Under the pieces are notes generated by a model that searched no databases, had not been told where the DNA came from, and saw nothing but the letters and a program-made list of their open reading frames with translations. A program made the position numbers and the translations under genes. Positions 16,313 through 27,278 of a DNA stretch of 64,000 nt are shown here, in pieces. The stretch is from Lentilactobacillus sp. SPB1-3. GTDB taxonomy: Bacteria; Bacillota; Bacilli; Lactobacillales; Lactobacillaceae. The stretch covers positions 806,001 through 870,000 of the forward strand of contig NZ_CP168151.1 in the NCBI RefSeq assembly GCF_026913205.2. Reading direction: 5' to 3'. The first letter of the stretch is position 1; the number at the start of each line of letters is the position of its first letter.

Positions 16313-17527
16313 TTGGCAAAACTTACAGTTTCTGACCTTGAACTTGAAGGCAAAAAAGTATTAATGCGGGTTGATTTTAACGTTCCAATTAAAGACGGTG
16401 TTATTGGTGACGATAACCGTATCCAAGCTGCATTACCAACAATTAACTTTGTATTAGATCATGGTGGAAAAGCAATCTTGTTCTCTCACCTTGGCCGTAT
16501 CAAATCTGAAGATGACAAGAAAGACCTTTCAATGCGTCCAGTCGCAGAAAGACTTTCAAACTTGTTAAACAAGCCTGTTATCTTTGTACCTGTTACTGAA
16601 GGTGCACAACTTGAAGACGCCATTGCTAAGATGGACAACGGTAGTGTTCTCTTATTTGAAAACACTCGTTTTGAAGATGTTGTTAACGGTGAATACGTAA
16701 AGCGTGAATCTGGTAACGATCCTAAATTAGGTGAATACTGGGCTTCATTAGGTGATGAATTTGTCAACGATGCCTTTGGTACTGCTCACAGATCACATGC
16801 CTCAAACGCCGGTATTGCTGAAGCAATGCACAAAGCAGGTAAGCCAGTTGCTGCTGGTTTCTTGATGGAAAAAGAAATCCAATTCTTAGGTGAAGCTGTT
16901 AACGCACCAAAACGCCCATTTGTTGCTATTTTGGGTGGTGCTAAGGTTTCTGATAAGATTGGTGTTATCGATAACTTACTTGATAAAGCTGACAAGATCA
17001 TTATCGGTGGTGGAATGACTTACACATTCTACGCTGCTAAGGGCATTAAGATTGGTAACTCACTTGTTGAAGAAGACAAGATCGATGTTGCTAAGAGCAT
17101 CTTAGAAAAGGGTGGCGACAAGATCGTTCTCCCTTCTGATAACGTTGTTGCTACAAGCTTCAGCAACGATGCTGATCACAAAGTCGTTGAAGGCGACATT
17201 GATGATGGTTGGATGGCTTTGGATATTGGTCCTAAGTCTGTTGAAGAATTCAAAGCAGTCCTTAAAGATGCTAAGACAGTTGTTTGGAACGGACCTATGG
17301 GTGTGTTCGAAATGTCTAACTTTGCTAAGGGTACCCTTGAAATTGGTGAATACCTTGGTAGCTTAACTGATGCTACTACAATTGTTGGTGGTGGTGACTC
17401 AACTGCTGCTGTTAAGCAATTAGGAGTTTCTGACAAGTTGACACATATCTCAACTGGTGGTGGAGCTTCTCTTGAATACCTTGAAGGTAAGACTCTTCCT
17501 GGTATCGCTGCAATTGATAACAAGTAA
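16313..17527 (+). CDS. pgk: Phosphoglycerate kinase
   Basis: ATP-generating glycolytic kinase, 404 residues. Visible motifs are RVDFNVP near the N-terminus, [11 protein letters not shown] in the hinge region and the nucleotide site GGGDSTAA near residue 361. The start is TTG 16313, 9 bp after CAGGAGG; no in-frame ATG gives a complete N-terminus. A TTG start is unusual for so abundant a protein and may lower its output relative to gap. No clear promoter was found between the gap terminator and the start, so readthrough is likely. Confidence 0.97.
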   Translation: MAKLTVSDLELEGKKVLMRVDFNVPIKDGVIGDDNRIQAALPTINFVLDHGGKAILFSHLGRIKSEDDKKDLSMRPVAERLSNLLNKPVIFVPVTEGAQLEDAIAKMDNGSVLLFENTRFEDVVNGEYVKRESGNDPKLGEYWASLGDEFVNDAFGTAHRSHASNAGIAEAMHKAGKPVAAGFLMEKEIQFLGEAVNAPKRPFVAILGGAKVSDKIGVIDNLLDKADKIIIGGGMTYTFYAAKGIKIGNSLVEEDKIDVAKSILEKGGDKIVLPSDNVVATSFSNDADHKVVEGDIDDGWMALDIGPKSVEEFKAVLKDAKTVVWNGPMGVFEMSNFAKGTLEIGEYLGSLTDATTIVGGGDSTAAVKQLGVSDKLTHISTGGGASLEYLEGKTLPGIAAIDNK

Positions 17528-17531
17528 TACT

Positions 17532-17566
17532 GAAAGACCTGGCAATTTTGCTGGGTCTTTTTTTGT
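17532..17566 (+). terminator. Terminator after pgk
   Basis: Stem AAAGACC / GGGTCTTT with a T7 tail. Confidence 0.75.
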
Positions 17567-17657
17567 ATTCTAAGAATTGGTATATGTTTATTTGTGGCTT
17601 TGATAGCAAATATTAGGTACAATGGCAGTAACTAATGTATAAGGGACTGATCAAGTA

Positions 17658-18416
17658 ATGAGAACACCGTTTATTGCGGGAAATTGGAAGATGAATCTTT
17701 CCGTTAAAGAAGCAGTAGATTTTTTGCATCAATTATCCGGTAAGTTACCAGATCCTTCAGAAACCGAAACAGCAATTGCTGCATCACCACTTTTCTTGGA
17801 AAGCATGGTCGAAAATAGTGGAGATATGCCACTGATTGTCGCTGCAGAAAATTGTTTTTATGAAGATAGTGGAGCTTATACTGGTGAAACCAGTCCATTA
17901 GCCTTGGCAAAAATGGGCGTAACTCATGTGATCATTGGTCATTCAGAGCGACGCAAGTATTTTAAAGAGACTGATGACATCATCAATAAAAAGGTCCATG
18001 CTGCTTTTAGAAATGGATTAATTCCAATTGTTTGCTGTGATGAAACAATGAGCCGTCGTGAATCCCCAGACAGAATTTCTTGGGTTGTTAGTCAGGTGAC
18101 TAATGCTCTTAAGGGAGTAACTGAGGATCAAGCTCGTTCAATTATCGTCGCATATGAACCTAGTTGGGCTATCGGTAGTGGTAATATTGCCAGCGCATCT
18201 GAAGCTGAAGAGGGTTGTTATCTAATTCGGCAAACAATCGCTGACTTATATTCTGATGATTTAGCTAACGATGTGAGAGTTTTGTACGGTGGTAGTGTTA
18301 ACGATGAAAATGCTGCTGATATTTTGGAACAAAATGATATTGATGGTGTTTTGGCCGGCGGTGCTAGCTTGAAACCGGAGTCATTTTTAAATTTAGCCAA
18401 CTTTCTTAAAAAATAG
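17658..18416 (+). CDS. tpiA: Triosephosphate isomerase
   Basis: Interconverts dihydroxyacetone phosphate and glyceraldehyde-3-phosphate; TIM-barrel protein of 252 residues. Catalytic residues are Lys11 (NWKMN), His95 (IIGHSERR) and Glu167 (AYEPSW). The phosphate-binding C-terminal loop is [10 protein letters not shown]. The upstream ribosome site (AAGGGA at about 17641) is rather distant from the ATG. Codon bias is milder than in gap, pgk and eno. It keeps the usual place between pgk and eno. Confidence 0.96.
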   Translation: MRTPFIAGNWKMNLSVKEAVDFLHQLSGKLPDPSETETAIAASPLFLESMVENSGDMPLIVAAENCFYEDSGAYTGETSPLALAKMGVTHVIIGHSERRKYFKETDDIINKKVHAAFRNGLIPIVCCDETMSRRESPDRISWVVSQVTNALKGVTEDQARSIIVAYEPSWAIGSGNIASASEAEEGCYLIRQTIADLYSDDLANDVRVLYGGSVNDENAADILEQNDIDGVLAGGASLKPESFLNLANFLKK

Positions 18417-18439
18417 TGAGATAGTTAGGAATTTTTATA

Positions 18440-18468
18440 TTGAAACTTTGCTGATAAACTAATAGAAT
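18440..18468 (+). promoter_or_regulatory. Predicted eno promoter
   Basis: -35 TTGAAA, 17 bp, -10 TAGAAT, in the 104-bp gap between tpiA and eno. Confidence 0.5.
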
Positions 18469-18487
18469 TGAGTAGAACCTTGTATAA

Positions 18488-19840
<1,353 letters not shown>

Positions 19841-19847
19841 TAATAAA

Positions 19848-19874
19848 GAAGTCGTCGAATGACGGCTTTTTTTA
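19848..19874 (+). terminator. Terminator after eno
   Basis: Short stem AAGTCGTC / GACGGCTT with GAAT loop and T7 tail. Confidence 0.75.
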
Positions 19875-19889
19875 TTTAAAAAATTAATT

Positions 19890-19937
19890 ACCTCCGTTTG
19901 CGTATTTAACAATTGAATACACAAATGGAGGTTTTTT
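19890..19937 (+). promoter_or_regulatory. Hairpin with T-run that sequesters the ribosome site of the next gene
   Basis: A 17-bp stem (19890-19906 with 19916-19932; one G.U pair and one mismatch) contains the GGAGG ribosome site at 19927-19931 in its 3' arm, and six T follow at once, two bases before the ATG at 19939. It has the form of a terminator placed on the translation start. It could be attenuator-like control or a second stop for eno readthrough. Confidence 0.6.
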
Positions 19938-19938
19938 A

Positions 19939-21651
19939 ATGAAAAAATTTGCTTTAATGTCTGTGGGAATCATGTCAATGTCCATGGTAATGACGACTGT
20001 CCAACCGGTGTTGGCTGATACTATCTATCCGGTAGCCAATTCGGCTGAACAAGACAATTTAACTGTCAGATGGGACAATTATTACTTTATTGATAATACT
20101 GATGGTACTCGTGAAGAAGTGGATCATAAACCAACGGATAGTAGTATTAAAACCAGAATGGGTGCCAAAGTAAGTCCTGTGTCTAAGGACAATAATGGTT
20201 GGATTCTTTTAACTCAGGAGCCAATCACAGTAACCAAGGTTGAAGGAAGATTTGCCGTAGTTAGGAGAGATTTAACCTTACCCCACGCCAAGATAACACT
20301 AAAATTGGTTGACGAATCAGGACAAGAAATTGCCAAACCAATCGTGTTAACTAAAGGGAGAATTAACGGTAAAATCATTTTGCCTGAGCAAACTAATATT
20401 TCAGGATATACGTTGATTAACCAAGAAGAACTACCAACTAAGATTGATAGCTCTGAAAAAGAATTAACATTGGTTTATCGATCAAGTGAAGATAAGGGTA
20501 CTAATGATTCCGATACTAATGTGAATGATGATCAATCAACTGGCAAAAATTCAGATAACGATAACGATCAAGCATCTCATGATAATGGTTCAAAGGATGA
20601 GGGAACCCAACCAACTGATAATAGTGAAACGGTTGATGAGGGAAATCATGCTGATGATACTAAGGAAACAGTTGCCGAGGGCACTCAAGCAGATGATGCT
20701 AAAGAAACAGTTACTGAAGGCACTCAAGCAGACGATACCAAGGAAACAGTTACTGAAGGCACTCAAGCAGACGATACCAAGGAAACAGTTACTGAAGGCA
20801 CTCAAGCAGATGATGCTAAAGAAACAGTTACTGAAGGCACTCAATCAGACGATACCAAGGAAACAGTTACTGAAGACACACAGGTAGACGGCAATAAACA
20901 AACTGTCGACGAAGGCACCCAAGCAGAGGCAATTAATGGAGACAAAAAGGATTCTGCAACTCAAACTGATTTAAATAACAGCACACAAGACCATACTGTC
21001 CAAACTGATAACAACAGTTCTCAGATTATTTCAACTAATGCCAACATCAGTAACCAACCGGCGAAAAATAATATCGATTACCGAATTGTTGGTAAAACAA
21101 CTCAAGGACAAGTTTTGTTTAATCGGGTAGTCAATTCGACTGCTCAAGGTAATCATTTTTCATTTAACATCCCAGGATATAATTTGGTAGCCACTGAATT
21201 TAGAAACCAAGAATTAAACTTAATTTATGCACCTAAATCAATTAACGTATTGATCACCGCCTTAGATGAACGTGGAAAGATGCTACATCAATTGAAGTTT
21301 ACTTCAACCGTTGGTAGTCACTTCAGCTACACGCCTAATAAGATTGCAGGTTATCGAACTTTAGATGGCTCAATTGAAATGACGATTATGGATAATGATC
21401 TTGTTGAATATCAAGTTCATTATGAAAAGTTGAAGAAGGGTAAAGCTAAGGTCAAAAAGACTTCTCGGATGAATAAAAAATCTAAGAAAAGTAATAAGAA
21501 AAATGGTAGAAGAGTCAAGAGAAGTTCTAAGAAAACCGTTAAAAAAATGGTTAAGAAATCCAATAAAAAAAATAAGGCTAAAATTCATAAGAATAATAAG
21601 AAACATGGGATGACAAAGCGCGTTAAAACTAATAGACACAGATCACGATAA
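19939..21651 (+). CDS. Secreted MucBP-like repeat protein with a basic C-terminal tail
   Basis: 570 residues. The signal peptide is cleaved about residue 26 (VLA-D). A first MucBP-like domain (about 110-180: ITLKLVDESGQEIAKP...LTLVYRSS) is followed by an acidic Asp/Asn-rich stretch and seven 13-residue repeats of the type DDTKETVTEGTQA (about 239-329). Two further MucBP-like units lie at about 377-435 and 435-495. The last 75 residues are dominated by Lys and Arg. There is no LPxTG signal, so the tail may hold the protein on anionic wall polymers (inference). Function probably adhesion. Its ribosome site lies in a hairpin. Confidence 0.75.
   Translation: MKKFALMSVGIMSMSMVMTTVQPVLADTIYPVANSAEQDNLTVRWDNYYFIDNTDGTREEVDHKPTDSSIKTRMGAKVSPVSKDNNGWILLTQEPITVTKVEGRFAVVRRDLTLPHAKITLKLVDESGQEIAKPIVLTKGRINGKIILPEQTNISGYTLINQEELPTKIDSSEKELTLVYRSSEDKGTNDSDTNVNDDQSTGKNSDNDNDQASHDNGSKDEGTQPTDNSETVDEGNHADDTKETVAEGTQADDAKETVTEGTQADDTKETVTEGTQADDTKETVTEGTQADDAKETVTEGTQSDDTKETVTEDTQVDGNKQTVDEGTQAEAINGDKKDSATQTDLNNSTQDHTVQTDNNSSQIISTNANISNQPAKNNIDYRIVGKTTQGQVLFNRVVNSTAQGNHFSFNIPGYNLVATEFRNQELNLIYAPKSINVLITALDERGKMLHQLKFTSTVGSHFSYTPNKIAGYRTLDGSIEMTIMDNDLVEYQVHYEKLKKGKAKVKKTSRMNKKSKKSNKKNGRRVKRSSKKTVKKMVKKSNKKNKAKIHKNNKKHGMTKRVKTNRHRSR
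20653..20925 (+). repeat. 39-bp tandem repeat, seven copies, inside the MucBP-like gene
   Basis: Each unit encodes 13 residues. Copies 3 and 4 are identical to each other, and copies 2 and 5 carry the same DDA variant (A-B-B-A order), pointing to recent duplication or conversion. The first and last units are degenerate. Confidence 0.9.
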
Positions 21652-21928
21652 TGACTTGATCAAGGGACAGGCAATTAATTAAGTTACAATGATTCAAATA
21701 GTAAACGTTGGTTAAATTAGTGGATTGTATAGTGAGTTTTTCTATCAAGTGATACAATATTAACGGCAGGCATTTTCTATTTATTATAATTACTGATAAT
21801 GATTGCTAATCGGCTGTTCATAGTATTTATGGTCGATTATACGGCAATGTTTTGCTAGCATATTAATTGGTATTATGATAATGTAGTATAAGTACTATAA
21901 GCCGAGCGAATTGGTAGGAGGCTATCAC
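21652..21928 (+). other. Intergenic region before secG
   Basis: 277 bp. No gene of convincing length and no strong terminator for the preceding gene were seen. TTGCTA (about 21855), 16 bp, then TATGAT in TATGATAAT is a possible secG promoter, and several TACAAT-like boxes lie upstream. Confidence 0.4.
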
Positions 21929-22165
21929 GTGTATAATTTTTTATTAACACTATTGATAATTGATTGTGTCTTAATTACAATTGCAGTTTTGATGCAACCA
22001 TCAAAGACTAATGATGCAATGTCTGCATTAACTGGTGGTGCAGATGATTTATTTGCTAAGCAGAAGCCTCGTGGATTCGAAGCTTTCATGCAAAGAACCA
22101 CTTTAGGTTTAGGCATTATTTTCTTTGCACTTTCACTAGCTTTAGTGTGGGTTTCTTCACACTAA
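21929..22165 (+). CDS. secG: Preprotein translocase subunit SecG
   Basis: Small two-helix component of the SecYEG channel; 78 residues. Hydrophobic segments lie at about 1-22 (YNFLLTLLIIDCVLITIAVLMQPS) and 53-76, with the conserved intervening loop ending in GADDLFAKQKPRG. GTG 21929 is the start because AGGAGG lies 8 bp upstream; the frame is open further up, but that part would overlap the ribosome site. It heads the secG-est-rnr-smpB cluster conserved in Firmicutes, though a terminator intervenes. Confidence 0.92.
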   Translation: MYNFLLTLLIIDCVLITIAVLMQPSKTNDAMSALTGGADDLFAKQKPRGFEAFMQRTTLGLGIIFFALSLALVWVSSH

Positions 22166-22200
22166 AAACTTCCTCCTGTTTAAATGCAGGAGGTTTTTTA
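22166..22200 (+). terminator. Terminator after secG
   Basis: Stem CCTCCTG / CAGGAGG extended by AAACTT pairs and followed by T6. Confidence 0.75.
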
Positions 22201-22237
22201 TTATAATGGCGGTAAATGGTAATTGGAGATGAAGTAG

Positions 22238-22981
22238 ATGGCTCAAATTGGAACATTCTATTTTGATCATGGAAATAAAGCGATTATTTTACTTCATGCC
22301 TTCGCTAGTAGTCCGGTTGATGTTAGATTATTAGCTCGGAGACTAGAGAAGGAGAATTATTCAATTTATGCGCCATTATTTACAGGTCATGGTACCGCGG
22401 ACTTTACGGATATCATTACCGATGGTTCACCAGAGAAATGGTGGCAAGATGTAGTTAATGCGATTGAGTTTGTTAAGGCTAAGGGAAAGACCGAAATTAG
22501 TATTTTTGGAATTTCTTTGGGCGGTATTTTTGCCGCTAAAGCTTTAGAAATGTACCCTGAATTGGTTGGTGGTGGTTCTTTTGGATCCCCAATCGTTCGT
22601 AATGGACGTTCTGATAATGTCAGGTCGACATTTTTACAAATGGCAGTTGCTAATTATCGCCAGTTTAAGGTGGATGAAGGTACAATAAAAAATAAGGTAC
22701 AGTGGCTTGATGATAATATCGACCCGTTGCTAGATGAAATCAATGATTTCGCAAATGGAGTAGCGGAGGACCTTGCAAAGATTCATCAGCCGTACTTTAT
22801 TGGTCAAGGATTAGCAGATGAAATGGTTGATTCTCAAAGTGGTCAACGCATTCAGGAAAAACTAATCAACAGCCAAGTTGATTTTCATGAGTATCCTGAT
22901 GCCAGCCACATGATTACGGTTAATTCTGCTCACGCAGATTTAGAAACCGATTTGAAGTCATTTTTGAATAGAATATACTAA
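22238..22981 (+). CDS. est: Carboxylesterase (Est30/YvaK type alpha/beta hydrolase)
   Basis: Cytoplasmic serine esterase, 247 residues. The nucleophile elbow GISLGG is near residue 92, the acid is probably Asp in GLADEMVD (about 192-197), and the His is in ASHMITVN (about 222). The oxyanion segment LLHAFASSP near residue 19 is also present. Position between secG and rnr is the classic yvaK place. Natural substrate is unknown; relatives hydrolyse short-chain esters. The ribosome site GGAGATGAAG is adequate. Confidence 0.9.
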   Translation: MAQIGTFYFDHGNKAIILLHAFASSPVDVRLLARRLEKENYSIYAPLFTGHGTADFTDIITDGSPEKWWQDVVNAIEFVKAKGKTEISIFGISLGGIFAAKALEMYPELVGGGSFGSPIVRNGRSDNVRSTFLQMAVANYRQFKVDEGTIKNKVQWLDDNIDPLLDEINDFANGVAEDLAKIHQPYFIGQGLADEMVDSQSGQRIQEKLINSQVDFHEYPDASHMITVNSAHADLETDLKSFLNRIY

Positions 22982-23008
22982 ATTAAAAAGTAAATTGAGG
23001 AATAAATT

Positions 23009-25372
23009 TTGCAAGATAACGAATTAAAAAATGAAATTGCTAACGTGCTTGTCGGTCATCCTGACAAGTCGTTTTCTGTAGAAGAAGTTGCTGATATCTT
23101 AAAATATCATGGTTCAGCAGCATTTAAATTAATTGTCCAAGAATTAGCTATCTTAGAGAGAGAAAAGGTTGCTTCAGTTACCCTCGATGGTAAGTTCCAA
23201 CTTAATCCAGAGAAGCGTAAATTAACTGGGGTGTTCCATGCTAATGATAAAGGATTTGGTTTCGTCGCTTATGACGAAGTTGAACCAGATGCTTATATCG
23301 CTCCAGACAATACTATGATGGCTCTTAATGGCGACACAGTTGAGATTGAAATCGTTCGTCCAGCTTCTGCCGACCAATCTAAGGGACCAGAAGGTAAAGT
23401 TACTGCGATTGTAGATCATAAATACAAGTCAGTAGTTGGTGGCTTCTCAAAGCCAGATGATGACCATGGTTATTATGGTGAAGTTAAATTAACTGACAAA
23501 AAAATCGCTAAGTACAAGTTTTATATTAACGATGTTGGTATCAAACCAACTCCAGGTGAAGTGGTAACGGCTCAAATAGTTGAATATCCTAATGCTAGTC
23601 ATCCAGACTATATGGTGGGGATTGCCGAAAAGGTTATTGGATCAGTTGATGACCCAGGAATCGATATCTTACAGGTAGTTTATGCTCATGACATTCCAGC
23701 TGAATTCCCTGAAGAAGTTACAGAAGCAGCTAATGCTATTCCAGATCACGTTACTGAGGAAGAAAAAATTGGTCGTGAAGACATCACTGACCAAACATTG
23801 GTTACTATCGATGGCGAATCTTCAAAGGATTTAGATGATGCAGTAACTGTTTGGCAATTACCAAACGGTAACTACCATTTAGGTGTTCATATTGCCGATG
23901 TTAGTCACTATGTCACTCCAGGTAGCCCACTAGATAAAGAAGCATTTAGACGCGGAACTTCAGTTTATTTGACTGACCGAGTTATTCCAATGCTTCCTAG
24001 AAGATTATCTAATGGTATCTGTTCACTTAACGAAGGCGAATTAAGACTTTGTATGAGTTGTGAAATGGAAATTGACCAATCTGGTAACGTTATTAAGCAT
24101 CGGATTCATCCAAGTTTGATGAGATCTAAGGCTCGGATGACTTATACTGCGGTTAACCAAATTTTAGAGGCCCATGATGAAAAGGCCATGGATCAATACG
24201 AAGAATTGGTACCAATGTTTGAACAAATGGGTGATTTACACCGAATCTTGGCTAAAAATCGTAAGAATCACGGTGCCATTGACTTTGATGATCATGAAGC
24301 AGAAATCATAGTTGATGAAAAGGGCCACCCAATCGACATTAAGGTTCGTGTTCGTGGTTTAGCTGAAAGAATGATTGAATCATTCATGTTAGCTGCTAAT
24401 GAAACTGTTGCTCAACATTACTTTGAACAACACGTTCCATTCCTATACCGGGTCCATGAAACTCCCGATGCTGATAGAATCAAGACATTCTTTGAGACTC
24501 TTACTGCATTTGGTATCAACGTTAAGGGTGATCCTGAACATATCCAACCAAAGACATTGCAAAATGTCTTGAAGCAAGTTGCTGGTAAACCAGAGGAAAC
24601 AATGGTTTCAGTTATGTTACTAAGAAGTTTGAAACAAGCTAAGTACTCTGATCAATCACTTGGGCACTTTGGTTTGGCTGCTCCTTATTACACTCACTTT
24701 ACTTCACCAATCAGACGTTACCCAGATACTATGGTTCACCGAATGATTCATTACTATGAAGAAAATGGTGTTAACGAACAAACTAAGCAAAAGTTTGCCA
24801 ATGTTCTTGATGAAGTTGCTGTGACTACTTCTGAGTATGAACGTCGAGCAATCGATGCTGAACGAGATACTGATGCCATGAAGAAGGCAGAATACATGAA
24901 CGATCACGTTGGCGAAGAGTTTGATGCGGTCATTAGTTCAGTTCTTAAATTCGGTATGTTCGTTGAGCTTCCTAATACTGTTGAAGGACTTGTTCATATC
25001 AGTCGGATGAATGATGACTATTATGAATATGTTGAACAGTTCATGGCTTTAGTTGGTCGGAATACTCGTAGAACGTACAAGATGGGTCAACCAATCAGAG
25101 TTAAGGTTATTAACGTTGACGTAGAACAAAGTGCCGTCGACTTTGATATCGTTGATCCAGAAAACACTCCTACGAGTGACATGTTACCTAAGCGTCGTCA
25201 TAACGATAATTATCGTGGTGGCAATCGTCAAAATGGCGGTGGTAACAACCACAACGGTAATCGTAATAGTAGCAATAATCGAAATGGTCGTAACAATAAT
25301 AGCCGCAACAACAGTAATAATCGTGGTTCAGGCCATCGTTCAAGCAACAATAATAACAATCGTAAGCACTAA
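23009..25372 (+). CDS. rnr: Ribonuclease R
   Basis: 3'-5' exoribonuclease that degrades structured RNA and, with SmpB/tmRNA, defective messages. 787 residues: N-terminal winged helix (about 1-65), cold-shock domains (about 70-220), RNB catalytic domain with the acidic cluster DGESSKDLDDA (about 267-277), and an S1 domain (about 628-710). The C-terminal 60 residues are a low-complexity Asn/Arg/Gly tail, where Bacillus and E. coli forms are Lys-rich; it is likely RNA-binding. The start is TTG 23009 after GAGGAA. It precedes smpB by 20 bp. Confidence 0.97.
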   Translation: MQDNELKNEIANVLVGHPDKSFSVEEVADILKYHGSAAFKLIVQELAILEREKVASVTLDGKFQLNPEKRKLTGVFHANDKGFGFVAYDEVEPDAYIAPDNTMMALNGDTVEIEIVRPASADQSKGPEGKVTAIVDHKYKSVVGGFSKPDDDHGYYGEVKLTDKKIAKYKFYINDVGIKPTPGEVVTAQIVEYPNASHPDYMVGIAEKVIGSVDDPGIDILQVVYAHDIPAEFPEEVTEAANAIPDHVTEEEKIGREDITDQTLVTIDGESSKDLDDAVTVWQLPNGNYHLGVHIADVSHYVTPGSPLDKEAFRRGTSVYLTDRVIPMLPRRLSNGICSLNEGELRLCMSCEMEIDQSGNVIKHRIHPSLMRSKARMTYTAVNQILEAHDEKAMDQYEELVPMFEQMGDLHRILAKNRKNHGAIDFDDHEAEIIVDEKGHPIDIKVRVRGLAERMIESFMLAANETVAQHYFEQHVPFLYRVHETPDADRIKTFFETLTAFGINVKGDPEHIQPKTLQNVLKQVAGKPEETMVSVMLLRSLKQAKYSDQSLGHFGLAAPYYTHFTSPIRRYPDTMVHRMIHYYEENGVNEQTKQKFANVLDEVAVTTSEYERRAIDAERDTDAMKKAEYMNDHVGEEFDAVISSVLKFGMFVELPNTVEGLVHISRMNDDYYEYVEQFMALVGRNTRRTYKMGQPIRVKVINVDVEQSAVDFDIVDPENTPTSDMLPKRRHNDNYRGGNRQNGGGNNHNGNRNSSNNRNGRNNNSRNNSNNRGSGHRSSNNNNNRKH

Positions 25373-25392
25373 AAAAATCATGAGGTGAGATT

Positions 25393-25866
25393 ATGGTTAA
25401 GAAAAAAACCAAAAAAAATGACGATAATCTAATGGCTCAAAATAAGAAGGCCCGCCATGATTATTCCATTATGGAAACTTATGAAGCTGGTGTCGTATTG
25501 ACTGGAACAGAGATTAAGTCAATTCGTGAACGGCGATTAAATTTGAAAGATGGATTTGTGCAAATTAAAAATGGTGAAGCTTTCATGATGAATGTTCACA
25601 TTAGTGAATATACTAATGGAAATCAGTTTAACCATGATCCTTTGAGAAACCGTAAGTTACTGCTTCATAAAAAGGAAATTAAACGATTAGCTGGTGCATC
25701 TTCAGACAAAGGGGTCACAATCGTACCATTGAAGGTTTATCTTAAGAATGGTTTCGCTAAAGTTCTAATTGGCGTTGCTAAAGGTAAAAAAGAATATGAT
25801 AAGCGTGAAACTCTTAAACGTCGCGAACAGGATCGGCAAATTGAGCGGGTTATGAAACATTATTAA
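25393..25866 (+). CDS. smpB: SsrA-binding protein SmpB
   Basis: tmRNA-binding partner for trans-translation, 157 residues. Recognisable segments are [53 protein letters not shown] and the C-terminal [16 protein letters not shown] short Lys-rich extension precedes the core. GAGGTGAGATT stands before the ATG. It lies directly behind rnr, consistent with joint action in ribosome rescue. No ssrA gene was found in this window. Confidence 0.97.
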   Translation: MVKKKTKKNDDNLMAQNKKARHDYSIMETYEAGVVLTGTEIKSIRERRLNLKDGFVQIKNGEAFMMNVHISEYTNGNQFNHDPLRNRKLLLHKKEIKRLAGASSDKGVTIVPLKVYLKNGFAKVLIGVAKGKKEYDKRETLKRREQDRQIERVMKHY

Positions 25867-25869
25867 TAC

Positions 25870-25907
25870 AAAAAGAGACCGATTCGAATGAATCGGCCTC
25901 TTTTTTT
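25870..25907. terminator. Bidirectional terminator after smpB
   Basis: Stem AAAGAGaCCGATTC / GAATCGGcCTCTTT with T7 on the plus side and A-run on the other. Confidence 0.85.
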
Positions 25908-25923
25908 GAAAATACGAATTAAC

Positions 25924-26448
25924 TTATCCAATTGTTGGCGTGAAATTTTTAAATGGATTTTTTGATACATGTAACTGACCAGTAGTAACTGGGTGATTTA
26001 GGATTGCAGCAATCGCAACGAGAATTGGTTCATCAGTTTGATTCTCAGTATTGATGATTCGCACGACGTCGCCACGGGTATTAAACGAGTGGACGGTGCC
26101 GATTCGGCTACGGTTTTTGATAATCATGTAATTCTGCTTGATTTCGTTACCGACAATCAGCCAATTTAACTGTTTAATATAAATAGTGGAATAGTGGAAT
26201 GATAGGTGGATGAGGGATGATCCAATAAGCTCATCCAAGTACCAAATATCAAATTGCGGGTTAGTTCCCAAAGTTTTTTGTTTGATTTCAATCAATAATT
26301 CGCCGCTCGTTGAATAAACTGAGTAACTATCAGAAACTAGTCCCCAGCGGCCGACGATTAAGTATTGTTTGTTACTAGATTCATTGATAACCTTAGTAGC
26401 GTGTGATCGTTCAAGCTCTGACACGTTGATTTGAATTTTTCTTGCCAT
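25924..26448 (-). CDS. Tubby/LURP1-like domain protein of unknown function
   Basis: 174 residues, no signal peptide. The alternation of short beta strands (YLIVGRWGLVSDSYSVYS, ELLIEIKQK, FDIWYLDELIGSS, YMIIKNRSRIGTV) recalls the LURP-one-related/tubby C-terminal fold found in small Firmicute proteins; this is inferred from pattern only. AAGGGA precedes the ATG. It is transcribed alone, divergently from ung. No function can be given. Confidence 0.6.
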   Translation of the reverse strand: MARKIQINVSELERSHATKVINESSNKQYLIVGRWGLVSDSYSVYSTSGELLIEIKQKTLGTNPQFDIWYLDELIGSSLIHLSFHYSTIYIKQLNWLIVGNEIKQNYMIIKNRSRIGTVHSFNTRGDVVRIINTENQTDEPILVAIAAILNHPVTTGQLHVSKNPFKNFTPTIG

Positions 26449-26559
26449 AGCATTATCCCTTTACAGTACTTTAAATTCATTTTAACACGTTGGGCAATAA
26501 TTGATTACTGAATGTTATTTAACTTTCGGTATGGTAAAATAAATGTTGAGGTGTTAGGA

Positions 26560-27252
26560 ATGAAACCGTTTATCAAAAATGATTGGTGGGATGTTTTAGA
26601 GCCGGAATTTGAGAAGGAATATTATCAACAACTCCGCAAATTTTTAGTCTCTGAATATCAGACGCAATTTATTCATCCAGATATGGATAATATTTTCGAA
26701 GCTTTTAAATTAACCCCTTTTAGTAAGGTTAAGGTGGTCATTCTTGGACAAGACCCATACCATGAACCTAATCAGGCTCACGGTTTAAGTTTCTCGGTTT
26801 TGCCAGGGGTCAAAGTGCCACCATCGCTAAGAAATATTTATAAGGAATTGCAATCTGATTTAGGCATCAAACCAGTTAATCATGGTTATCTCACGAAATG
26901 GGCGGAACAAGGTGTCTTGATGCTTAATTCGGTGCTAACTGTCAGGAACGGCCAGGCCTTCTCTCATAAAGGTAAAGGTTGGGAACAATTAACAGATGCA
27001 GCGATTAGAAAATTATCCGAACGCGATCAGCCGGTGGTCTTCATTCTTTGGGGACGAGCTGCTAGAGATAAGATTTCGTTGATTGATACAGATACGAATA
27101 TCGTTATTCAATCGGCTCATCCTAGTCCATTATCAGCAAGTCGGGGTTTCCTTGGTTCAAAACCATTCTCTAAAACTAATGAAGCTTTAATTGCTATGGG
27201 TGAGGAACCGATTGACTGGCAACTACCTGAAAATGTTAACCAACTAACCTAG
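26560..27252 (+). CDS. ung: Uracil-DNA glycosylase
   Basis: Family 1 enzyme removing uracil from DNA, 230 residues. The catalytic water-activating motif GQDPYH and the uracil pocket AHGLSFSV are near residue 64, and the DNA-intercalation loop [10 protein letters not shown] is near residue 188. ATG 26560 follows GAGGTG at 6 bp and gives the family-length N-terminus; the frame is open 48 bases further up without a better ribosome site. pta follows after 26 bp. Confidence 0.97.
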   Translation: MKPFIKNDWWDVLEPEFEKEYYQQLRKFLVSEYQTQFIHPDMDNIFEAFKLTPFSKVKVVILGQDPYHEPNQAHGLSFSVLPGVKVPPSLRNIYKELQSDLGIKPVNHGYLTKWAEQGVLMLNSVLTVRNGQAFSHKGKGWEQLTDAAIRKLSERDQPVVFILWGRAARDKISLIDTDTNIVIQSAHPSPLSASRGFLGSKPFSKTNEALIAMGEEPIDWQLPENVNQLT

Positions 27253-27278
27253 GTTCAATTACATTAATTGGAGGAATA

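Noticed and set aside
16486-17622. Several long antisense frames under pgk
   Set aside because: They come from strongly biased codon use in pgk; no conserved domain and no ribosome site.
20590-20844. Repetitive antisense frame (SAFSNCF...) opposite the MucBP-like gene
   Set aside because: It is a by-product of the 39-bp repeats in the true gene; no ribosome site or signal.
25188-25412. Antisense frame rich in Cys/Tyr opposite the rnr tail
   Set aside because: It mirrors the Asn/Arg-rich low-complexity tail and has no start signals.
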